Assembly: GCA_007124535.1 (NCBI GenBank) | Contig: SLEY01000586.1 | Span: 1 to 5,902 of the forward strand | DNA length: 5,902 nt | Direction: 5' to 3' | Source: Planctomycetaceae bacterium | GTDB lineage: Bacteria; Planctomycetota; Planctomycetia; Pirellulales; Pirellulaceae | Shown here: piece after piece, positions 1-4,262 of the stretch | Layout of the letters: each line of letters opens with the position of its first letter | How positions within the stretch are numbered: position 1 is the first letter of the stretch | Notes under the pieces: model-generated | The model's input: only the letters and a program-made list of their open reading frames with translations | The model's database searches: none | Told to the model about the DNA's origin: nothing | Program-made: the position numbers and the translations under genes

Positions 1-1
1 A

Positions 2-928
2 AACGCGTTGGCTTGGTTTTACGCCATGTTCATGGGCCGCGCGGGGTTCTATTTGATCGAGATGAACAGCGGTCGTTTGCGGGGCGATCCCCGGGATTAT
101 CGCCGGCTGACGCGAACGGAAGTCGAGCCGCCGGGGGCCGCGCCCCGACCCGCCGCTTCCCGAAAACCGCCCCGCCCGGCGTCCCCGTCCACCCATGTGG
201 TGATCGCCGTGGTGGGGCAGGTCAAAGCGGGGAAGTCCAGTTTGATCAACGCCCTGATCGGCCAGCATGCAGCGCGCGTCGATTCGCTGCCGGCGACCGG
301 CCAGGTGCAATCGTACCGGTTGACCGAGCAGGGGCGGGAATTGGTCCTGCTGGATACGCCGGGTTACGACGATTCCGGCGCGAGCCGGCAGCAGATGGAC
401 ACGATTCGCGGCGTGCTGACCGGCGCCGATCTGGTCCTGCTGGTATTGAAAGCGACCAGTCCGGCTCGCCAGGCGGATGTGTCGGTGTTGCGCGATCTGA
501 ATGCGAGTCTTACGTCGCACCCCGACCGGAAGCCGCCTCCGGTCCTGGGCGTGCTGACTCACATCGATCATCTGAGCCCGGTGCTCGAATGGGAACCGCC
601 GTACGACTGGACGCAACCCGTGGTGCGGAAGGAGGAGCAGATTCGCGACGCCGTGCGGTATCACAGCCAGTTGTTTGGAGACTCGCTCGCCGGGATCGTG
701 CCGGTATGCAGCGACGTCGCCGGGGGCCGGACCTACGGGGTGGCCGAGTGGCTGTTGCCGGCCGTGGTCGAACTCTTGGGAACGGCCCACGGATGTGCCG
801 TCTTGCGGGTGCTGCGGGAACAGACCCGGCAGGGCCAGATCCGGCGTCTGTGGACCCAATTCGCCAAAGCCGGCTGGCAGGTGCTGAAAGCCTGCCGGGG
901 GCCCTCGCCGCCCAACACTCGCGGTTAA
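2..928 (+). CDS. Membrane-associated P-loop GTPase, 5' end cut off by window edge
   Basis: The frame is open to the left edge, so the true start lies outside; the TTG at 8 is only the first possible start in view. Numbering from there, residues 1-18 are aromatic and hydrophobic and may be the end of a membrane segment. A basic, Pro/Ala-rich linker (about 30-60) follows, then a TRAFAC-type G domain: G1 GQVKAGKSS at 70-78, a candidate G2 Thr in PATGQ near 97, G3 DTPG at 116-119, G4 as THID at 184-187 (TxxD rather than NKxD), and a G5-like CSD at 234-236. The protein ends soon after the G domain with a basic helix-rich tail (about 246-300). These motifs support GTP binding and hydrolysis. The layout resembles Era/HSR1-like GTPases with N-terminal membrane anchors; the cellular role is unknown. 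It converges on the isomerase gene, with a large repeat array between them. Confidence 0.85.
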   Translation, partial: NALAWFYAMFMGRAGFYLIEMNSGRLRGDPRDYRRLTRTEVEPPGAAPRPAASRKPPRPASPSTHVVIAVVGQVKAGKSSLINALIGQHAARVDSLPATGQVQSYRLTEQGRELVLLDTPGYDDSGASRQQMDTIRGVLTGADLVLLVLKATSPARQADVSVLRDLNASLTSHPDRKPPPVLGVLTHIDHLSPVLEWEPPYDWTQPVVRKEEQIRDAVRYHSQLFGDSLAGIVPVCSDVAGGRTYGVAEWLLPAVVELLGTAHGCAVLRVLREQTRQGQIRRLWTQFAKAGWQVLKACRGPSPPNTRG

Positions 929-955
929 GCGTCGCGTCAAAATAAGTTATTCCCC

Positions 956-1196
956 TACACTTAGTCCCCTACACTTAGTCCTCCTACACTTAGTCCTCCT
1001 ACACTTAGTCCTCCTACACTTAGTCCTCCTACACTTAGTCCCCTACACTTAGTCCCCTACACTTAGTCCCCTACACTTAGTCCTCTACACTTAGTCCTCT
1101 ACACTAAGTCCTCCTACACTAAGTCCTCCTGCACTCAGTCCCCTACACTTAGCCCCCTACACTAAGTCCCCTACACTTAGTCGCCCCTCTTAGCCG
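956..1196 (+). repeat. Left tandem array: 16 units of TACACTTAGTC with 3-4 nt C/T spacers
   Basis: Units of 11 bp start at 956, 970, 985, 1000, 1015, 1030, 1044, 1058, 1072, 1086, 1100, 1115, 1130, 1144, 1158 and 1172; a decayed unit (CTCTTAGCC) runs to 1196. Spacers are CCC, CTC or CTCC, giving a 14 or 15 bp period, and identical spacers occur in runs (CTCC x4, CCC x3, CTC x2, CTCC x2, CCC x3). Units at 1100, 1115 and 1158 carry ACTAAGT instead of ACTTAGT; the unit at 1130 is TGCACTCAGTC; the unit at 1144 ends in GCC. The array begins 27 bp after the GTPase stop codon. Spacers are too short and too uniform for CRISPR. The function is unknown. Confidence 0.95.
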
Positions 1197-1247
1197 TCCT
1201 TCAAGCCCCCGGCTGTTCGACCGAGCATGCCTCGACGAAGCGCAATC

Positions 1248-1370
1248 GCCTGAGTGCAGGGGACTAAAGGCAACCGACTAAAGGCAACCGACTAAGTGTA
1301 ACCGACTAAGTGTATTCGACTAAGTGTATTCGACTAAGTGTAAGCGACTAAGTGCAAGCGACTAAGTGTA
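1248..1370 (-). repeat. Right tandem array: 9 units of the same repeat in inverted orientation
   Basis: Read on the plus strand the unit is GACTAAGTGTA, the exact reverse complement of the left-array unit. Starts are at 1248 (decayed, GCCTGAGTGCA), 1262 and 1276 (both GACTAAAGGCA), 1290, 1304, 1318, 1332, 1346 (ends GTGCA) and 1360. The period is exactly 14 bp throughout. The 3-nt spacers change in blocks from 1273 on: ACC x3, TTC x2, AGC x2. Together with the left array it forms a long inverted pair around a non-repetitive centre (about 1197-1247). The units nearest the centre are the most diverged. Confidence 0.95.
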
Positions 1371-1390
1371 ATTTTGGCGCGGCGACTTAG

Positions 1391-1443
1391 CCGGCGAACC
1401 GCGCGGATCCGGACCCCGGGGCTTGCCGAGCGTGGTTCGCCCG
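1391..1443. terminator. GC-rich inverted repeat just beyond the isomerase stop; possible 3' hairpin
   Basis: CCGGCGAACC (1391-1400) pairs with GGTTCGCCCG (1434-1443) at 9 of 10 positions, including eight consecutive pairs. The 33-nt loop holds the palindrome CCCCGGGG (1414-1421). On the minus strand the hairpin begins about 3 nt after the TAA stop at 1449-1447. No T-run follows the stem directly, so it is not a textbook intrinsic terminator; it could protect the 3' end or act as a Rho-type boundary. Confidence 0.35.
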
Positions 1444-1446
1444 ATT

Positions 1447-2484
1447 TTATCGGCCCAGCATCAAGTCCAGGGCCTGCGAGGTCTGGTGGACCAGCGCTTC
1501 CGGATAGTGTTGCCAGGGGCGGAAGTATTCGAACGTCAGGTAACCGCGATAACCCACCTGGTCCAGCGCTTCGACCACCGCGGGCCAATTCGTCGTGCCG
1601 TCCAGCAGGGGTCGGAACGTGTGCAGGTTGAATTCCTGTACCCGCTTGTCCCACTCCTTGAAATGGACGTTCTTGATCCGCTTCCCAAGAATCGGGATCC
1701 AATGTTCCGGGAATTGGTACTGCATGATGTTGCCCGTATCGAAATGGACCTGGACGTGCGGGTGATCGAAGCCGTCCACAAAGTCGACCATTTCCTGCGG
1801 GCTGAACAGGAACCCATTGGCGAAGATGTTTTCGATGTTCAGATACACACCGGCTTCTTCGGCCCGTGGCAGCAGTTGGCGGACCGCCTGCACCGCCCGC
1901 TGGTGGCAGACATCATTGGGCACGGGTTCGACATCTTCCAGCCAGGGCACGTACACGGCGCCGGGGACGACCAGCAGGTCCTCGGTCCCGACCAGCCGGG
2001 CGGCCTGGATCATTTTTCCGGCCAGTTCCAGCCCGCGCTGGCGGCGTTCGGGGTCCTGGTGGGTCAGGCTGTACGGCCAGAACAGGAACGAGCACACGCC
2101 GCTGATGGCGATGCCCACGTCGCGGGCGAGTTCGCCCACGGCCCGGATCTCGTCCGGTGTGGATTCCGCCGAGAATTCGCCTTCCAGGTTGAAATTGATT
2201 TCGACGCCGTCGAAACCGGCATCCTTGGCCAGTTGGAAGCAATCGCGCAGCGACATCAAATCCGGGTAGGGGAAGGCCCACAGATTGATCGACTTTTTCA
2301 TATCATATCGCTTGGCCGGGCCATTGGTCGCCTGCGGTTGGGGCGCCGCCGGCACGTCGTCGTCCTGGGCCAATCCCTGCCGGCCCAGGAACGCGGCGCC
2401 GAATGCGGCGGAGTAAGCCATCCACTCGCGCCGCCCCAAAGCGGCGTGCGGGTCGTGATGCGAATGTTCGCGGGGAGGTTTCAT
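1447..2484 (-). CDS. Tat-exported sugar phosphate isomerase/epimerase (xylose isomerase-like TIM barrel)
   Basis: The 345-aa product opens with a twin-arginine signal: His-rich n-region, GRREWM with RR at 18-19, a hydrophobic stretch to about 33, then a likely cleavage region near AQDDD (39-43). The mature part is an AP-endonuclease-2/xylose-isomerase-like barrel. Candidate metal ligands are Glu208 (NIEN), Asp239 (HFDTGN), His264 (NVHFKEWD) and Glu309 (TFEY). Their order and approximate spacing match the Glu-Asp-His-Glu set of D-tagatose 3-epimerase and hydroxypyruvate isomerase homologues. The fold and a metal-dependent isomerase or epimerase mechanism are well supported; the sugar substrate cannot be read from sequence. 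Export is predicted to the periplasm. The ATG at 2484 has AAGGAG 7 nt upstream and overlaps the FhcD stop as ATGA, which points to translational coupling. Confidence 0.9.
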   Translation of the reverse strand: MKPPREHSHHDPHAALGRREWMAYSAAFGAAFLGRQGLAQDDDVPAAPQPQATNGPAKRYDMKKSINLWAFPYPDLMSLRDCFQLAKDAGFDGVEINFNLEGEFSAESTPDEIRAVGELARDVGIAISGVCSFLFWPYSLTHQDPERRQRGLELAGKMIQAARLVGTEDLLVVPGAVYVPWLEDVEPVPNDVCHQRAVQAVRQLLPRAEEAGVYLNIENIFANGFLFSPQEMVDFVDGFDHPHVQVHFDTGNIMQYQFPEHWIPILGKRIKNVHFKEWDKRVQEFNLHTFRPLLDGTTNWPAVVEALDQVGYRGYLTFEYFRPWQHYPEALVHQTSQALDLMLGR

Positions 2485-3404
2485 GTTGGGGCTCCTTCAT
2501 TGCCAAAATGGGTGGACTGCAACAAATCGCGCAACGGAAAAGTAAACTTGCCTAATTTGCCGCCGTAATTGCCGGCGCCGATCGCCAGCACTTCGTCTCC
2601 GGCCGCAGCACGCAGCGCGGCGACCATCGCCGCGGCCACAGCCTCTTGGCTCACGCCATCAATGACCACTTCGTAAGCGCAGTTCGCCTCGGGATGCAAT
2701 CGGGACGTCACCCGGCCTCGTAATGTGGGACAGTAGGCGTCGGCGGTCGAGGCCACCAGTCCCTTGTAACGCGAACCGACTTTGCTGCCACTCCGCACGA
2801 CCCCGCCGGGAAAAGGCGTGATCGCTCCCGGCCGTGCCGCCACCGCCTGGACCGCTCGTCGCGCCGCAGCCAAACCCGAGGCCACATCGCGGGTTTGCAA
2901 CACGAGATTCCCGCCGGCCACGCCCCGCCCGACGCCCAGCGACTCCTGCACCAGGAACTCGCCATCCATCACCGGGATCCGCCAGTATCGCGCGCCGGCC
3001 AGCAGTTTGCTCTTCTGATATCCATCCCCAAAGAAACGGAGATGCTTGCCCAGCGGGAAGCGGCGCTCCGCATCCGCCAAGCCATCGTAAACCGCCGTGG
3101 TCGGGCAAGTCATCAGACATTGCCCGACGCGTTGCGGCGCCGCCCGGGCCAGTTTCTCGGTCGAAAAGGCGAACAGCAGCACGGCCGCCCCGGGACGGCC
3201 GTCGGGCGTTTGGTCCGGCGCCAGCCAACTCTCCAATCCCGTCTCGGCATCGCAGGCGATCACCGAAGAACCGTAGCCCGTGACTTCCCGCACCGCCGCA
3301 TCCAGCCAATACGGATCGTGCGCCGTAATCCACAGCCGCGTAAAGGCCATACCGAACGCTTCGGCAAACGTCTCCTGGATGCACGTCGATCCCAACTTCT
3401 CCAC
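2481..3404 (-). CDS. fhcD: Formylmethanofuran:tetrahydromethanopterin formyltransferase (FhcD/Ftr)
   Basis: This cytoplasmic enzyme moves the formyl group between methanofuran and tetrahydromethanopterin. In bacteria it is the D subunit of the formyltransferase/hydrolase complex of H4MPT-linked formaldehyde oxidation. At 307 aa it has the usual family length of about 300. Family landmarks seen in order: CIQETFAEAF (8-17), TGYGSSVI (42-49), CPTTAVYDG (100-108), FFGDGYQKSK (124-133), PVMDGEF (144-150), PFPGGVVRSGSKVGS (197-211) and GNYGGKLG (268-275). The start is GTG at 3404, with GAGGG 8 nt upstream and an in-frame TAA at 3425-3423 that excludes a longer protein. The family N-terminus aligns within a few residues of this start. 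The stop overlaps the next gene by 4 bp. No fhcA, fhcB or fhcC lies in the window, so the rest of the complex must be encoded elsewhere if it is present. Confidence 0.95.
   Translation of the reverse strand: MEKLGSTCIQETFAEAFGMAFTRLWITAHDPYWLDAAVREVTGYGSSVIACDAETGLESWLAPDQTPDGRPGAAVLLFAFSTEKLARAAPQRVGQCLMTCPTTAVYDGLADAERRFPLGKHLRFFGDGYQKSKLLAGARYWRIPVMDGEFLVQESLGVGRGVAGGNLVLQTRDVASGLAAARRAVQAVAARPGAITPFPGGVVRSGSKVGSRYKGLVASTADAYCPTLRGRVTSRLHPEANCAYEVVIDGVSQEAVAAAMVAALRAAAGDEVLAIGAGNYGGKLGKFTFPLRDLLQSTHFGNEGAPT
2492..2497 (-). promoter_or_regulatory. Ribosome binding site of the isomerase gene, inside the fhcD 3' end
   Basis: AAGGAG on the minus strand lies 7 nt before the ATG at 2484 and within the last codons of fhcD. 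It supports this start and allows both reinitiation and independent initiation on the same mRNA. Confidence 0.8.
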
Positions 3405-3552
3405 GCCAGCCGCCCTCGTTGGTTAAAGCCAGGCATCCCAGGCCCGAGTAGGTGACCGGCTGTCCGAATCGGGGGCAGACCCCCTCTGGCGAGGCCAGGG
3501 ACGCCTTGAAAAACGTTCGTTCAAAGGGTATCCCCCACTTTAGGACACGCTC

Positions 3553-3876
3553 TCACCAGCCCATCACCATGTTCGATTCAATGGCCTTGCGCGCATGTTC
3601 CAGGTCGGTGCCCGTCTCGTGCATGAACAGCCGAATCGCGTGAACCTTGTCTCCCGCGGCTTTGGCCAAACAGTCCCGCGCCACGCCGCAGGGATCGAAA
3701 CTCCCGGTCATTCCCAACGCGCCCTTCGAGATGACCCACGTATCTCGCGGTCTCTTGGTCATCCGAATCACCTGATCATGCGGATAGGCTTGGCGAACCA
3801 CCGTGGTGGCCGCCTGCTCGTCCTCTGCCCAGGTGATGATGATGTGTGCGTCGGTTTCAACCTCAAACAGTGGCAT
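3553..3876 (-). CDS. 107-aa hypothetical protein with a ribosomal L7/L12-like C-terminal helix motif
   Basis: I do not recognise the family with certainty. The product is soluble, with no signal peptide or membrane segment. An N-terminal beta-rich part (MPLFEVETDAHIIITWAEDE, 1-20) leads to a central part with a GSFDPCGVARDC segment holding both cysteines (63 and 69). The tail (77-101) has the pattern KVxAIRLxMxETGxDLExARKxIE. This resembles the bL12 C-terminal domain/ClpS-like pattern (KxxxIKxVRExTGLGLKEAKxxVE), but it is a visual resemblance only. ATG 3876 is chosen because AAGGAG sits 6 nt upstream; an in-frame extension to 4452 is low-complexity and crosses the structured intergenic region and the divergent gene. 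It lies 148 bp upstream of fhcD on the same strand, so co-transcription is possible but not shown. Confidence 0.75.
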   Translation of the reverse strand: MPLFEVETDAHIIITWAEDEQAATTVVRQAYPHDQVIRMTKRPRDTWVISKGALGMTGSFDPCGVARDCLAKAAGDKVHAIRLFMHETGTDLEHARKAIESNMVMGW

Positions 3877-3882
3877 GGCGGG

Positions 3883-3888
3883 CTCCTT
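3883..3888 (-). promoter_or_regulatory. Ribosome binding site fixing the start of the 107-aa gene
   Basis: AAGGAG on the minus strand, 6 nt before the ATG at 3876. It decides in favour of the short 107-aa product over the long upstream extension of the same open frame. Confidence 0.8.
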
Positions 3889-3933
3889 TCCGGCCGCGTT
3901 GCCGCGCAGCCAGATCCGAGTAGAAAAAAACAA

Positions 3934-4056
3934 CAAAAGCCGAAAACCGGTCTGAAAGCAGCCTCGCAAACCCCCTTTAAGGGTTCTCTTTGGCGATACA
4001 GACCGGTCATTCCGCAATCGAATACCGTGTAGCATGTCCCGGCCTGCCGGCTTTTG
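3934..4056. other. Nested three-level inverted repeat; candidate structured leader RNA
   Basis: Three inverted repeats sit inside one another. The outer pair is CAAAAGCCG (3934-3942) with CGGCTTTTG (4048-4056), 9/9. The middle pair is ACCGGTCTG (3946-3954) with CAGACCGGT (3999-4007), 9/9. The inner element is CCCTTTAAGGG (3973-3983), alternatively AACCC/GGGTT (3969-3973/3981-3985). The minus strand would carry it in the 5' leader of the 107-aa gene, and a T-rich tract (3924-3938 on the minus strand) follows the middle stem. It could be an attenuator, a protein-binding leader, a small RNA, or a remnant of a mobile repeat. No known riboswitch class is recognised. Confidence 0.45.
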
Positions 4057-4080
4057 CAAGACGGTCTCCCAGATTCCTTG

Positions 4081-4154
4081 AAAAAAGGGGACAGGACTTT
4101 TTGCCGGAACGGCCCGGAGGGTGCTTTGCACAAAAGAGTTCCGCCCCCTTTTTT
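4081..4154. repeat. 74-bp REP/MITE-like element able to fold into a three-way junction
   Basis: The outer arms 4081-4102 and 4133-4154 pair at 18 of 22 positions, beginning with a perfect AAAAAAGGGG/CCCCTTTTTT. Inside are two perfect small hairpins: GCCG-GAA-CGGC (4103-4113) and GTGC-TTT-GCAC (4121-4131). The left arm carries GGGGACAGG, a motif I associate with dispersed extragenic repeats near REP-associated transposases in several phyla; that link is recalled, not shown here. The A-run and T-run at its ends would look like a two-way terminator, but it lies between divergent genes, which makes a terminator role less natural. Confidence 0.6.
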
Positions 4155-4161
4155 CGGAGGG

Positions 4162-4190
4162 TTGCAATCGTAACGCATGGCGTTCAGAAT
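4162..4190 (+). promoter_or_regulatory. Weak sigma70-like promoter candidate for the TPR-like membrane protein
   Basis: TTGCAA (4162-4167) and CAGAAT (4185-4190) are separated by 17 bp, each matching 4 of 6 consensus bases. It starts 8 bp after the REP-like element. Matches at this level are common by chance. Confidence 0.2.
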
Positions 4191-4233
4191 TTCTGTCAGA
4201 GCCTATCAGTTCATTCTTTTCAGTTCTTCGGCT

Positions 4234-4248
4234 GACCACGGCGTGGTC
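4234..4248. promoter_or_regulatory. Perfect 15-bp palindrome before the 4263 start; operator or leader hairpin candidate
   Basis: GACCACG-G-CGTGGTC has 7-bp perfect arms around one central base. It ends 4 bp before the GGGAGGGG ribosome binding tract (4252-4259) and 14 bp before the ATG at 4263. Either a dimeric repressor site or an RNA hairpin next to the ribosome site would fit. Confidence 0.4.
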
Positions 4249-4252
4249 GCAG

Positions 4253-4257
4253 GGAGG
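4253..4257 (+). promoter_or_regulatory. Ribosome binding site for the 4263 start
   Basis: GGAGG within GGGAGGGG (4252-4259), 5 nt before ATG 4263. Two further in-frame starts downstream also have good sites (AGGAGG at 4385-4390, AAAGGA at 4453-4458), so this one does not settle the start alone. Confidence 0.55.
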
Positions 4258-4262
4258 GGTGC

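Noticed and set aside
13..945. Second plus-strand frame overlapping the GTPase
   Set aside because: It lacks any motif and is a frame-shifted shadow of the G-domain frame.
956..1370. CRISPR array
   Set aside because: The repeat is 11 bp and the spacers are 3-4 nt and nearly identical. There are no unique spacers of CRISPR length and no cas gene.
956..1370. Replication origin iterons or DnaA boxes
   Set aside because: The unit does not resemble TTATCCACA, and there is no rep or dnaA gene in view. The iteron idea cannot be supported from this window alone.
1423..2568. Long plus-strand open frame opposite the isomerase gene
   Set aside because: It is a shadow of a GC-rich gene with clear family motifs on the minus strand; its own translation shows no recognisable domain.
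2895..3455. Plus-strand open frame opposite fhcD
   Set aside because: It is Arg/Pro-rich antisense shadow of a well-recognised formyltransferase gene.
4039..4056. Small hairpin CCGGC-CT-GCCGG followed by TTTT as a plus-strand terminator
   Set aside because: The 2-nt loop is too tight and no plus-strand gene lies upstream in this region; the T-run is better explained as part of the outer nested stem.
4081..4154. Intrinsic transcription terminator
   Set aside because: The A/T-flanked stem looks terminator-like on both strands, but it sits between divergent genes and has two internal hairpins; a REP/MITE-like repeat explains it better.
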